Shown here in pieces: positions 1-11,596 of a DNA stretch of 64,000 nucleotides (the first letter of the stretch is position 1; each line of letters begins with the position of its first letter). Both the position numbers and the translations under genes were made by a program. A model generated the notes under the pieces. That model ran no database searches, was not told the DNA's origin, and worked only from the letters and a program-made list of their open reading frames with translations. Origin of the DNA: Tretioscincus oriximinensis (Eukaryota > Chordata > Lepidosauria > Squamata > Gymnophthalmidae); the NCBI GenBank assembly GCA_022410635.1, contig JAJVDF010000234.1, positions 1,693,331 through 1,757,330 of the forward strand, given 5' to 3'.

Positions 1-2087
1 TCAGTTTCTCTGACACAGAGTGAAGATGAAGCCGGCAGAGTCTTTATATGAGTCAAAGAGCTAAGAAAAGTAGATGAGTGAAGTATTTCCCTGAACTCTA
101 AGTGCATGGAGACTTTGCCGCCTCAGGACTTCAGTGTATCAAGATTGCTGTAAACATTTGAAAAGTCAATAAGTTGGATCAATAACTGCCTATCACGCTA
201 GCAGCAGAACAGCTGTGCATAACACTAGCTAGTTATACTTTTGGAGGGTTTTTTTCCCTAAGTCTTTTAAATTATGCTAATTCAAAGGCAAGACTGTTTT
301 CTTCTTTTTTCTCTCCTAGAAGCTCTAATACACAAGCATAAAAGAACATTGAAAGTATGGAATTTCTTTTTCACTGAACATTCTAGTGTATAAATGAAAT
401 CTGCGATAAGGTCCACTATCTAATGAAAGTGGAATGGAAGCTGATGTTAATTTGGTTTCAAAAATGGAAGTCTAAGCAGCTAAAATGCAATCTTGGAGAC
501 CTAAAAGAAAACATGGAATTATAAGTGTGAGTTGTGGGCAGCCTGAGAAGAGCAGGATGGGGGGCACTGTGGGAAAACGTTTTGCTTACAGCAAAAGTTT
601 ATTTTTATGAAGTCAGTGGTAAGGTGATCCAGACAAGATCTGTTGCTTTTATGGCTACAGTAAATCTGATCCTAAAAGTGAATGAAATGAATGAATGATC
701 CTAAAAGTGTGAAATGTAGAGTGTGTCATTTGCACACTCTTCCTCTCACTACAGCATCACTGATGTTGCTTCCCAGCATTGATGTTTCTGCAAATCTATT
801 TTATGGAAGTACAGGATGTTGTCTCGGAAGTGGAAGAAAATGCTCTTGATTCTTACAAAACTAGGCTGAACCCACAAAGAATAAAACAAATACGTTGGAA
901 GCAGACTTATCAATTGCCTCTGAAATACAAAATTCATCTTTGGAAACAATATTTGAAGAGAGCTGATGAACATCCTAATATAAACTCCCTTGTGACCTTC
1001 AGTGGCGCAAAAGAGGATTACTGGATCAATTTTTTACTGTTATAGTTAAACACCGTATAGAAAATGGGCAACTTCCATGCTGGCCAGAGACTTCAAAGCT
1101 TTAGGATTATGGGGAATCGACCATATAAACTGCAGATTTTCTGTTTTCCTGAGTTCCTATCAACCAGACATATTTTTTTTCATGGTTACAGTGAATACAA
1201 TCCTAGTTCCAGTTTCATTGGATCTTTCTGTAATAGACCATAATGTTCTTGGGCATGTGTTACCCCAGAGTGGCATGTTGACAGCAAGCCATTAGACTTT
1301 TTCCTGGAATGGAATAAAAGTAGGGCAGAATAGACCTTTGAATAGGAACGTTGGATGGTGCACTTGGAATTGAAATTCAAATTAAAGGCTTTATAGTTCC
1401 CATTTGAGACCTTAGCTTAGAAACAATCCATGATCTCAATTAAAAGGAAGGGAAAGAGGGAGAAAGAAAATGCTTAAAGTTACATGGCTAGTAATCTGGC
1501 CAGAATCTGTTATATATATCTAAAAGCTGATTCCTCCTATTAATTTATGCTTTGTTTATTTATTTAAAATCCAAATCATATATTACTTTCTGTTATAAAA
1601 TTGCTAAGAGGTTTACAATAAAAATTGATCTTATATAGAATATTATCTGATATAATAGTCCTCCAACATCTGTGAGGATTCAGTTGTAGACATTTAAGGG
1701 ATCTTTTGTAACATAATTAATGTGTTGTAGATGTGTTGTAACAAATCCCTAAAACACATTAATGAGCCTGTGCAAACAGGATCTGAGTCTTCACAAAAGA
1801 ATTAAGGGAACCATAAGCTTCTTGATTCTGAGGTTGAGTTTCCCACCCAGTTTTCTGTGTTACTGCAGCTGACTGGACGTCTTGAAAGGTAGAATACTGA
1901 GATGATCTGTAAATAATTGAAAGCTATTAACTAGTCTCTTAGACTCCATTTCCACGGTAGAAAATAGTTTACTTTGAGAAAGAAGAAGGATTTAAATTGA
2001 CTCCCATTTCTTTTCTTCCTTCGGACAGTAGACTTTGTAGTCTCATAGGAAGTAGCAAAGAGGATTTTTCATAGGTAGCTACACCTA
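1..2087. other. Unassigned AT-rich sequence
   Basis: No gene or classifiable element seen here, apart from a short dispersed repeat near 1717-1800. An 88-codon open frame lies at 779-1045 (+). Its product is charged, with an E/V-rich start and a W/K/Q-rich middle, and matches no family I recognise. It has no visible splice context or neighbouring coding signal, so I treat it as probably a chance frame or an old transposon scrap. Confidence 0.4.
1717..1800 (+). repeat. Short dispersed repeat, TGTTGTAGATGTGTTG family
   Basis: The core TGTTGTAGATGTGTTGTAAC is followed by an 'aaatccctaaaacacattaatgagcctgtgcaaa' type stretch (key blocks: CCCTAAAAC, then GCCTGTGCAAA). Matching sequence occurs at 6405-6450 (+), 19690-19771 (mostly inverted) and 52722-52845 (+). 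The core and the later AACACATTA are partly inverted copies of one another, which would fit a small inverted-repeat DNA element. Class not determined. Confidence 0.4.
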
Positions 2088-3362
2088 CATAAGAACATAA
2101 GAAGAGCCATACTGGATCAGGCCACAGCCCATCAAGTCCAGCATTCTGTCTCACACAGAGTCCCACCAGATGCACCTGGGGAGTCAGAACAGAGGAAAGC
2201 AAAACATGCCCCTGTTCATGACTCCCTGCAAATGGCACTTCAGGAGTCCTGCCTGTTGCTCCATCCCGGAGGCAAGATCCAGACATCCATCCTAGTATCC
2301 ATTTATACCTTTGGGGTCCATAAACCGGTCTAGTCCTGCCTTGAAGCTATCCAAACTGTTAGCTACCACTACCTCTTCAGGAAGTAAATTCCACAGGCCG
2401 ATGACCCTCTGGGTGAAAAAATACCTTCCTTTGTCTGTTCTCACTTTTCTACCCAACAGTTTTAAGGAGTACCCTCTGGTCGGTATTGTGTGATAGAGAA
2501 AACATTTTTTCCCTATTCACCCTGTCCATCCCATGCATGATTTTGTACACTTCAATCAGATCACCTCTCAAATGTTGCCTTTCAAGGCTGAAGAGGCCCA
2601 GAAGTTGCAGCCTGACTTCGTAAGGGAGGTGCTCCAGACCCTTGATCATTTTTGTTGCCCTCTTCTGCACCTTCTCCAGTCCCAAAATATCCCTCTTGAG
2701 ATGTGGTGTCCAGAATTGAACACAGTATTCCAAATGTGGCCTCACCACAGATTTATAAAGAGGCAAAACAACATTTGCTGACTAGTTTTCGATTCCTTTC
2801 CTAATTATCCCCAACATGGAATTTGCCTTTTTTGCTGCTGCTGCACACTGGGTTGACATTTTCATTGAATTGTCCACCAACACTCCAAGATCCTTTTCTT
2901 GCTGGGTCACAGAAAGATTGGTTCACATCAGGTGGTAGGAGTAGTTGGGGTTCTTTGCCCCAATATGCATAACCTTGCACTTGCTTAAGTTGAAGTGCAT
3001 TTGCCACTTTAATGCCCACTCACCCAATTTCAGTAAATCACTCTGGAGTGCCTTACAATCCTTTTCAGTTTTCACTACCCTGAACAGTTTAGTGTCGTCA
3101 GCAAACTTGGCTACTTCACCATTTATCTCGGCATCCAGATCATTTAAAAATATATTGAAAAGCAAGGGTCCCAGTACAGAACCCAGGGGTACCCCACTTC
3201 TTATCTCTTTCCACTCAGAGAACTGTCCATTTAATACTACCCTCTGTTTTCTATCTTTTAGCCAGTTTCCAATCCAGGCAAAGTCTGTCCTCTTATACCA
3301 TGAGAATGGAGCTTTTTTAGAAGTCTTTGATGAGGGACTTTATCAAAAGCCTTCTGGAGAAG
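2088..3362 (-). mobile_element. CR1 LINE, 5'-truncated, minus strand
   Basis: The left end is the antisense of a CR1 3' terminus (CATAAGAACATAAGAAGAGC, i.e. a GCTCTTCTTATGTTCTTATG tail). Reading the minus strand leftward from about 3360 gives fragments of CR1 reverse transcriptase: a DKVPHQRLLKKL stretch near 3310-3350, the FADDTKLFRVV catalytic block near 3080-3110, then the C-terminal PLYKSVVRPHLEYCVQFW block near 2700-2766 and SLERQHLRGDLIEVYKIMHG near 2540-2610. Stops and frameshifts interrupt it, so it is dead. It keeps sequence that two other CR1 copies in the window have lost (see findings), which makes it a useful local reference. The 5' boundary lies in a small tandem duplication. 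Confidence 0.9.
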
Positions 3363-3399
3363 GGAGGGCTTTATCAAAAGTTCTGGAGAAGGGAGGGCT
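3340..3399. repeat. Two-unit ~30 bp tandem duplication at the CR1 5' edge
   Basis: The unit TTTATCAAAAGCCTTCTGGAG plus AAGGGAGGGC occurs twice in a row, the second copy lacking two bases (TTTATCAAAAGTTCTGGAG). The first part of the unit is CR1; the GGAGAAGGGAGGGC part is not in the other CR1 copies. Confidence 0.7.
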
Positions 3400-3948
3400 G
3401 GAACTCCTTCCAACCAATAGATAGTTGAGGGAGTTCTAAGAGATGTGTATGAAAGAGAGGGTGCTGTTCCCAGGGTTAATCCCTTCATACAGCTTTATTC
3501 CAAAATTTGTATATACTTCCCCAACATGTAAGGAAGGTCAGCTTGATCAAAAATTGGACTCCCCTGCACTTTCTGATCAATGTTCTGCCTCCTGTTTTTC
3601 TCCTTCCTTTCTGATTTCAATCTTGGAAATAAAACACTGATCACTGTTTGGCAGCTGTGGTAGTATGATAATTATTTAAAAATCTGCCAAAGCCAAACCT
3701 TAATTGCTTAGTGGCAGTAAAATATTTTTTTAAAAAAATAGCTATTGTTCTGCCACAAATGGCAGATAGTGGATTGGTGATGAGAAATGAAAGAGGTGTG
3801 AGAGCAATAATGGCATATATGTTACCATCTCAGTGACACTTTTAAGGTGCCTTTCTTAGACAAAAAGCAAGCAAAATAATCAGTGATCTCACAACAAGAA
3901 GCAGGAAGTGTGTGCCTTTGTGAGAACTCAGTGGGAAGTTACCTATGA
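3400..3948. other. Unassigned sequence between CR1 and SINE
   Basis: No coding region or recognised repeat seen. AT-rich with a short T/A run near 3725-3740. Confidence 0.4.
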
Positions 3949-4264
3949 CAGGCATGGATAGCTCAGTCGCTTAGGAATTCGTCTCTCGTCTGGGAGATCG
4001 GGTTTCGAAGCCCTGTGTTGGACGTGGGGAGGGGTGAGCACCTTCCACTAGCCTGTAGCTCTAGCCAACCCAGCTATTCGAAAGCAGGAACTGCAAGAAA
4101 TTGCAACTGACTGCAGGTAGATACATGGGAACCACGAGAGTCTGGTGGGGAAGATAGAATGTGAGCCTTCGGGCAAAATACCCTTGCAAGCCGCTTTGAG
4201 TCCCTTTGAAAGGTGAGAAAAAGCGGGGTATAAGAACCCAGTTCTTCTTCTTTTTCTTCTTCTG
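3949..4264 (+). mobile_element. tRNA-derived SINE with CTT tail
   Basis: The head begins CAGGCATGGATAGCTCAGTC and contains a pol III box A-like TAGCTCAGTCG and a box B-like GGTTTCGAAGCCC at tRNA spacing. The body continues through GCACCTTCCACTAGCCTGTAG and CTAGCCAACCCAGC, and the 3' part reads GCCGCTTTGAGTCCCTTTG then AGCGGGGTATAAGAACCCAG before a CTT-rich tail. The same head and body recur at 57872-58147 (+), in two halves at 14815-16282 (-) and in degraded form at 27167-27390 (-). The 3' domain ending in a CGGGGTATAA block is LINE-like, as expected of a SINE that borrows LINE machinery. No clear flanking target duplication seen. Confidence 0.85.
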
Positions 4265-4583
4265 TATTTCAGCCTGTAAGATTATGGAGTCAAAACAGAA
4301 ACCATATGCATCCAGTATCTTGCATTAATTTGCATGTGAAAAAGGTGACATCACTGGAACTGCTTCTCCCAGAAATATAGCTGTAAAAAAGATTTTGAGC
4401 ACACCCCTCCATGATCCAAACCATTTTATGCATTAATTCTTTAACTCTGTTACATGCTTGTGCAAATATAATTAAGAAATGATGAAAATATTTGGTATTT
4501 AGACCTTTATTTAGCCTGCTGTCTTTTCCACCAATGAAGGAGAAAGCAGGAGGGAAGGACAAATTCATTTCCCTTGACCTATT
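4265..4583. other. Unassigned sequence
   Basis: Nothing recognised in this stretch after the CTT tail of the SINE. Confidence 0.3.
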
Positions 4584-5060
4584 GTGACATCACTGCCTCC
4601 CAACTTGCTCTTCTTTAATCATTTGCGTCATGGCCAGGCCTAGTCTGGAGCAGGATTTTATCTCAGAGAATGAGGAAGCTTTCAAGCAGATACACCTGGC
4701 CCAGCAGCTGAGAATTTCCCCAGAGTCTGAACTGCATGAGGATGAACAAGGGGAATGTTCTAGGCTGGATAGGGTTAAAGAGTTCCTAGCAGGCATTCTC
4801 AGCAGCTCATGGAGAAAGGGCTGAAATGGCAGACTGAAGAGTCTATTTAAACCATTCTGAGTCTGCTAGCAAGTTATTGGAGACAAGTTTTGTATTTGGT
4901 GTGTGCGTACCAAGCTTTCCTGATAGATTACTTGGCATGTGTTAATCTTGGACTGTTTTGGAGACTACTGGCTTCTTTCTTATCTCTGACCATGGATTGT
5001 TTTGACTATTCTCTGTGTTTGTAATTTCTCCCTCTGGGGTGAGCTTGTGTACAGTTCACA
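4584..5060 (+). mobile_element. Possible retroelement 3' end or solo LTR (weak)
   Basis: A GC-richer block with a 64-codon acidic open frame (4630-4824; E/Q-rich, ending SSSWRKG) is followed closely by a TATA-like TCTATTTAAACC near 4841 and a pyrimidine-rich stretch of GGACTG / TTTGGAG / TTTGACT type. That arrangement of C-terminal coding scrap, promoter-like box and leader recalls an LTR, but no terminal inverted repeats, polyadenylation signal or target duplication could be identified. Boundaries are guesses. Confidence 0.2.
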
Positions 5061-8000
5061 AGGATGAATTAGGGCGGGGTGCAGATAANGTCTGTTCCCC
5101 ATGCCAGGTTTGCATAGATGTCTAGTTTGCGTAAACTGCATTGGGGAAGTTGCTAGGTAGCAGATAAGGGGTGCAGATGNCTTCAGCCTGTGATTTATGA
5201 CAATTTGGAGCTATGAAGCAGCTAGTTATTCTGCCACTGCTGGGCAAAGCATCACCCCCAGTCTTGGCCAAAGCCTCTGAGCACTACTTCAGTGTCCCAC
5301 CAGCATATTTTGTGCAGGTTCTGCTGCCTTATTTTAACCAGTGCTGTCAACAGGTAAGGAGACCAGCCGCCAGCACCAATTAAAAAAGGACAGGGATAAC
5401 TAAATCTCACTCAGGCACCTAACATCCCCATGGCAGTAAGCGATGGAAATGCTACTTACAATAGTGTAAACTTTGAATTAATCCTGCAGCTGTGTGTACT
5501 GAAAATGTACCATAAGACCATGACTTCTGCACAGGGTTCATCACCCTCTCTCTGTTTTTTCATATTGTATCAAGAGTCTTCAATGTTGCACAATACTGAG
5601 TTATAATGGTTAACTGCATGGGTACTGCTATAGATACCTTATGCAGTTTTCTTGGCAGTGATACAGAAATGAGTTGATATTGGCCATTCATAGGGAAAGG
5701 CTAAAAATAAAATTGCAACATCCTGCTTGCAAAGCAGTTCACTCTGTCACTGAACATTTCTAATGTGTTCTCATTCTCTTTCTTTCTTTTAGGATCACAG
5801 TTTCATTTATTCCAGGCCTAGATTGAAGAACAAATAATCCATGCAGGCCAAAGAATGACTTTCACATTCTCCAAAATTAATGTCAACTGCATCCAGTTAT
5901 CCAAGATATACGGCTAGGAAATTTATAGATAAGTTCTTGAAAGCTCCAGCTGTATAGATATACGACACAGTGAACCTCCAATGAACCTCTAGAACCAAAT
6001 AATGCAATAAAAATGCATTGTAAAATGTAGCTAAATCCTTGACATTCCAGAACTGCTCTTAATTATCAAAACACTCATGTAAATCTTTTAGAGAAGTGAA
6101 GGTAGGTCAATTTAAAATGGATGAAATGTTATTTTCAGTTCATTTTTTTAGTCAACTTCCACTTCAACCTTTACTTTTATAAAGTATATTATGATTATAT
6201 TTTAATTAGCAGGTGATTGCAGCTATTGCTTAATTTCAGAATAAATAATGTATATTATTGAAATTCTTTCATTGGTAAATTAAACAAGGACAATTCCCCA
6301 AATATCTAGTTTAAACGATAATCTGTGTAATTATCATAGGCCTTATTTGTAAAGGCTTAGGGGTTTATTTTAGGGAGCTCACTAATCCACATCATTAGTA
6401 CTATCTAACATTAGATGTATTGTAACAGTTATCTAAAACAGATTACTAAGAGAGCACATTGATCAATTCTATGCTGCTAAATCTGCATTAAAAAAAGTCC
6501 TTTTGCATGTAGGACAAATTAGTGTGCTCATGGGCTGCACTGTTGAGCGAACTTGCCTTAGCATGTGTTCCACTTCAGCAGTCTAAGGGAAAGGATAATT
6601 TATAATTCTCCTTTCACAAGTGAATTAGAAGGAAATACAATCATTTGGAAAATTTCACTCATTTTTATGACTACGATCTTCATAACTGTGATTTGGTGAA
6701 CCTTTGATATTTCAAATATAGCTTGTACTCTTGCTACTTCTCACTCTGTGTGATATCTCAGAACGAACTTTACTAAATGGAAAGTTTCAAATTTAAAGAG
6801 TGAGTTTGACTGTATTTTTTATATTGTATGGTATTCAGGGTAAGTAGGATGCCTTCACTTGGTTCCAGTACACTGTGCCACTTGTATGGTTGGCAGCAAG
6901 GTGTCTGCATGTCATCATGTACCATAGACTGCCACCAACATATACAGATATCCTACATCCTTGACTTGGTCATGGGCACAAAACCTATGCCTAGGGCCTA
7001 CATGTTAATCACCATTAATATGGCCATAATTGACACTTATAATTAAAGCTCAAACTCCACTAGGCCATATTCTGTTCAAGACAGAAGTCTAAGACCTGGT
7101 TTTGTATTAATCTGAATTAATCGACTTCAGTAGAAGTGAATTAACTTGATCTATCTTAAGCCTTGTCGCACAGTTCCAGATATAAGGGGCTTGCTATCCA
7201 TGTTTTGTTCCATGTTACAAAAGTTGCAAACAAGAGGGCACCATGACGGTATTTTCCTTTATTCTCAGTATTGGATCAATTCGTTCTTCCCTGAAAATTA
7301 GCACTTAAAATTTCTTTGTGAATTTATAGCAGTAGAAGACCATAATGCTTTCATTTGAGTAATTTAACTTACGTATTTATTGCTTTTAAAAGCACAATTT
7401 CCTAATAGTAAGATAAGACATGTTTAGTAGTAATTGTTCTTGTGAGAATCCCCCCTCCCCAATATTCCATTGAGCACAGCACCCGTGGCTCACCTTTAAG
7501 CATGGGAAAGTGACACTGGGACAGCTTTGCAAATGCTAAAACAATCAAGATAACACGAGTCCCTGGTTTTTAAGAACAGGTGATTTATCTTTCAGTTGTA
7601 TATCTAGGAAACTACCATTACTTCATAAATTATGAACAGAGAAGCTTAATTTATGATGAATGTATCTGTCCTTGAAAACTGCTTGACTCAGGTTACCAAA
7701 TAAGTAATTCCATTCCTTGTGGGAATTAACACCTAATAAACTCAGAAAGCAGTAGGACACATTTACACTTTGAGCAATAGAATTATATTTTAGAATCAGG
7801 ACACAGAAGCAGCTCTGGGGTGGGGAATATTCATTTAGCTTATTCATTTATTTTTATTTCAAATAATCACAGCAGAAGGCTGTAAGGGTTGCATCCAGAT
7901 AGGCTACTTTTAGAGCCATGGCAGCACTGCTGTGGGGAGATAGTCACATAGTTTGCGGGCAATCACACCATAGCAACACAATAAAGGGTTGATCTAGTGA

Positions 8001-8357
8001 CATAAATCAATAGCAGGAAAAATAACAAAGCGCAAAAGACTCATGTGCAAGAGAATACAGGTCCTTACTGCCTGGCTGCTGCTTCAGAATCCTGCCAACA
8101 TAGTGGGGATAGTCTACATATTATATGCGGAGCCCCAAAATGAAGGTTGCACATGCATCCACACCAGTGAACTATCCAGATGTGCAGCAGTAGATGAAGG
8201 TAAATAATGTGCATTTTGTGCAGTTGCCACATTGTGGCCCAGCAATATGGGCAGCAAGTGATCCCTATGTATTGTGTATAATTCATTATTTATGGCACCA
8301 TATTTGGATGTCATGCGGATAGGGCCTAATTCACGCAGTGATTTTAGTTCTGTTAAT
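5061..8357. other. Unassigned AT-rich region
   Basis: No gene or classifiable LINE or SINE seen. It holds a copy of the TGTTGTAG dispersed repeat at about 6405-6450 (AGATGTATTGTAACAGTTAT) and a short palindrome-like motif near 7119-7147 (GACTTCAGTAGAAGTGAATT) resembling AATCCACTTGTACTAAAGTG at 52807. Several single ambiguous bases occur here. Confidence 0.35.
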
Positions 8358-8598
8358 AGGTTGACCAGATGACCCCTTTTTTGGGGTGTGTGTGTTGAAA
8401 ACCTGGTTTTGGGGTGCCTCCTGTTTTTTTCTGAGGAATTTTTTAAAAAAATTGTACCTTTTAAAAGAAATGGTACCCTTTAAAATGTTTTTTTTNAAAA
8501 AAATCCTCAGCAAAAGTCTTTTTTTGAAAACAAATTTCCTCAGAAAAAACGGGAAGCACCCCTCCCCCCTCCGCCCAAAGGGGTCATCTGGTCAGCCT
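8358..8598. mobile_element. Near-palindromic TIR element (copy 1)
   Basis: The left end is AGGTTGACCAGATGACCCC (8358-8376). The right end (8580-8598) is its inverse, GGGGTCATCTGGTCAGCCT, matching at 18 of 19 positions. Inner arm blocks also match inversely: GGGGTGCCTCCTGTTTTTTT near 8411 against the inverse of AAAAACGGGAAGCACCCCTC near 8545, and CTGAGGAA against TTCCTCAG. The centre is A/T-rich with one ambiguous base. No coding capacity. The 160 bp element at 63130-63289 has the same ends and arms. The structure is that of a foldback or MITE-type non-autonomous DNA element. I do not see a clear target duplication, so the superfamily is open. Confidence 0.75.
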
Positions 8599-10299
8599 GC
8601 TAAGGTCTGGTCTAGATGATATGAGTTCCCATGGGCCTGCACACTACTAGCTGACATCCTACCATAATTGTTGTCTAGCAAACAAGCAGAAGTTAAAACT
8701 ACTGTAGTGTTTAGCCAGTCTTAAACTGGATATTTCCCCCTACCATTTAAGCAGATGTACCCAGTTTGTTCTTGTCATCATTGTCAGTGGCCATGACCCC
8801 CATTCAGAAATGGCTCTGTCAGAGAAGGCATCCTCCACACATCCATTCTGGAGTATACAGGTACCATTTCTGGTGTCACCTCTAAGCAGAATGCCTAATC
8901 ATACTGTAAAAACAATTCAGCACAGAAGGTGATTGTGCCAGCAAAGTAGGCCAGCGCTATGAGGCACCTATTCCTAAAACACAAGTTTGCTTTCTTTACT
9001 ACTGTATACAATACTTTTATAGTTCAAGCACTTGTAACCGTAATATCTAATCACTGTTTTACCCTGTTTTCCACTCCACATTGCATATTTAGATATTCTG
9101 AAATAAAGCTCCTTCAAGAGTTTATAGGGCCTTTTTACTATCACATTCAGAATATCCCATCTACTGGCTGAGAGGAATATTTCCCGCCTTTCACATTCCG
9201 AAGCATTCCTGCTCTTAGCTCAGGAATAGGAAGTGCAAAGATTGCATTCAAGCCTTTTTGAGGACTAAACTGTGGCAATTAATATTAATGCTAACTTGCA
9301 TATTCATCAACCACCAAAAAGCATACCCCTCTGAAATCCCCACCTGAGAAATCAGCAAAGCATGCAAGAATTTTTTTGAAGTGTGAGAGATTTTTAAAAG
9401 TGTGCAAGAATTTTTCAAAGTGTGTGAGAAATTTGCATTTTTTATTTTTTACTGAGGGGAGGGTGTCTTCAGGAGCTGCTCCTGGTTGCCATAGCCTCTA
9501 GTGGTGGTGCAGTGTATTTTTTCAAAAAAATACAATTTCATATTTTTAATTACTTTTTTTTCCTCAGCAAAAGATGAGGAAATCACCCCCCAAGAGGGTG
9601 GGGTAGACACCTCAAAACCAGGTCCCCACCCCCCAAAAGGGGTCCGCCTACTGGTTCCACATGGCTGTTTGCCCTATCCTCACAGTGACTGGGTGAAATG
9701 TGCTATTTTTCTGCCCTATCAAGGTGCAGAGGAATGCATCAAGCATTTAGAATACAAAACAGCTGGAAACAGAACCTTCACACTTCTGGCTTGTTTCAAA
9801 GCTGCACCAATTATGTTGCTTAAATGCAAAGTAAGCTTATGATCATTTTAATTGCAATTTCAGGATGATTGGAGAATACGGAAACTATTAGAGGTGCAAG
9901 TGGTCTGTTTCTGCTGACTGCTTGGACTGTTCCCCAAAGTGGGAATTTGACCCTACTCTGAAATATCTTAATATAGCAGTATAAGTAAGCAACACTTGGA
10001 TTCATCCTTGGATGCTTTCTCTGCTAAGAAGAGGTCAAAAATGACTTATACCTGGCAATACTGATCTCCATTAAAAACTCCCTCAAAATGAGTTTCTAAA
10101 GTGCAATCGGTTGCTTTCCCTGTAAATCAGAGGTGGCATAAGGACACCAGAACCTCATGCCATGTGCAAAATATGCTTCGTAAGAAGGTTCTCTNTGCAC
10201 AATAGTAGACATTGTTTAACAATATATTTTTAAAAAATATTGGGGGAAATCTTGTTTGATATTCAAACTCAAACTGAGTTGAATCTGTTTAAACTGAAA
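8599..10299. other. Unassigned sequence
   Basis: No gene recognised. AT-rich apart from C/G-run sequence near 9580-9650, which may be a degraded relative of the palindromic element (listed separately). Confidence 0.35.
9545..9655 (-). repeat. Probable degraded relative of the palindromic TIR element
   Basis: Read on the minus strand it shows GGACCCCTTTTGGGG, ACCTGGTTTTGAGGTG and then TTTTGCTGAGGAAAA, in the same order as the left arm of the element at 8358-8598 (ACCCCTTTTTTGGGG, ACCTGGTTTTGGGGTG, CTGAGGAA). The outer end is eroded, so this is a partial copy at best. Confidence 0.4.
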
Positions 10300-10448
10300 T
10301 ATAATTTTAGAAAAGGAGAAGTAGACGTGTCTACCAAAGCTTATGCCACCCACTTTTCTCTAGTTAGTCTCAAAGTGCTACTAGCTCCTTTGTTATACTT
10401 TCTACAGACTAACACGGCTATTTCTCTGAAATTGACTATAATTTTAGA
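10300..10448 (+). mobile_element. Short tail-less retroposon, copy 1, with 12 bp target duplication
   Basis: A ~125 bp unit (10312-10436) runs from GAGAAGTAGACGTGTCTACC through AAAGCTTATGCC, TTAGTCTCAAAGTGCTACTA and GCTCCTTTG to GACTAACACGGCTATTTCTC TGAAAT. It is flanked by a perfect 12 bp direct repeat TATAATTTTAGA at 10300-10311 and 10437-10448. The GTAGAC/GTCTAC hairpin near the left end is conserved in the copies at 12.5 and 36.8 kb. There is no poly-A or microsatellite tail and no coding frame. The long duplication indicates insertion as a unit, probably by target-primed reverse transcription. Confidence 0.75.
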
Positions 10449-11596
10449 GTTTTTGCACATCTCTAGTGCTGTGTTTAGAATTGCATTGCAGGTATCTCTT
10501 ACACTTAAAAAAAATCCATGGCTTGCCTTTTAAAAAATAAATCTTATCTCAGAGCATTGGATACAGAGGTGGCAAGTGAGTTCTATTTTAAATAAATTGG
10601 TGGACATTCACAGCCTTTCAAGCTTTTCTAACAACTCCCAATACTCTTTTGTCATGTTCTAGACTGTTTTTATCTAATATATCAACCACCTTTGTGGCAA
10701 ATTTGCCATCACATTCCATGCATTTTATAGATGGCCCCTAACTGCCTCTTGCTGCTTACTTTTCAGCCAGTGATTTTCATTTGAATCTGGATTGCTCCAA
10801 ATAGCTTCTGGCCTCAGGCTGCTTTAACTATTCCCAGCATAGCTTGGTTACCAATTCATTGTACACCAGATGTGCATGGTGTGGAATACAAAGCACTAGC
10901 AATAGCCTTGATATACTGCTTATAAAAGAGGTTAGGTTGGGGAAGAAAGAAAGATATAGTTGCTTTATAGCTGGTCCTCAGCTTATCTCATTTTAATGCT
11001 CATGGAAATCATCCATGCACATCAAAGACTGACTATTTAAAAAGAAAAGGAAAAAAAATACTCTCCAGAGATTCTGTATGTTATTGAGATTCAAGAATAC
11101 TCACATTACACTCACATCGCTCCAGTGTTTGTCAACTACTTGCTTTCCCGGTGATGTTTGTTCCCCTTTCTTGCCATTTGATGGCTAAGAATGTGATTCC
11201 AGCATCAAAGTCTTTCGTCTATGCTTATATTTTTCATGGCAAGTGCAGTATATTTGCTTGCTGCTGTTTCGTTTGTGCTTTTCTTCTGCTTTCATTTTTA
11301 AAAAAAACCAGGCACTGGATAAAATGCTTTGTGACCTTTCCTAGTGCAATAAATAAATAAATGATAGTGCAAAAGATACATATGTATATAAAAAGCACTG
11401 GCCGTCATTGGATGAGATATAGTGTCTTTTTATTTCTATATATTCAGCATGACAAATAGAATCAGTGTTGTCCTTTAAGGTCATGCATCAAAAAAAGAAA
11501 AAGAAAAGCTTCAGTACTAATTTTCCTACTACAGTATTCTAAGGATACATCCAGACAGCTCCTTTTTAAGTGTATTTTTTACTCTTTATAGTGTGA
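10449..11596. other. Unassigned AT-rich sequence
   Basis: No gene recognised. A short AATAAATAAATAAATG run near 11348-11362 could be the worn tail of an L2-type LINE, but the diagnostic stem before it is not recognisable. Confidence 0.3.

Noticed and set aside
779..1045. 88-codon open frame as a possible host exon
   Set aside because: No recognised domain, no convincing splice signals and no neighbouring exon; kept only as a note.
3949..4020. A functional tRNA gene (box A and box B present)
   Set aside because: It is the head of a SINE that recurs elsewhere in the window; the cloverleaf is incomplete and the sequence continues into SINE body.
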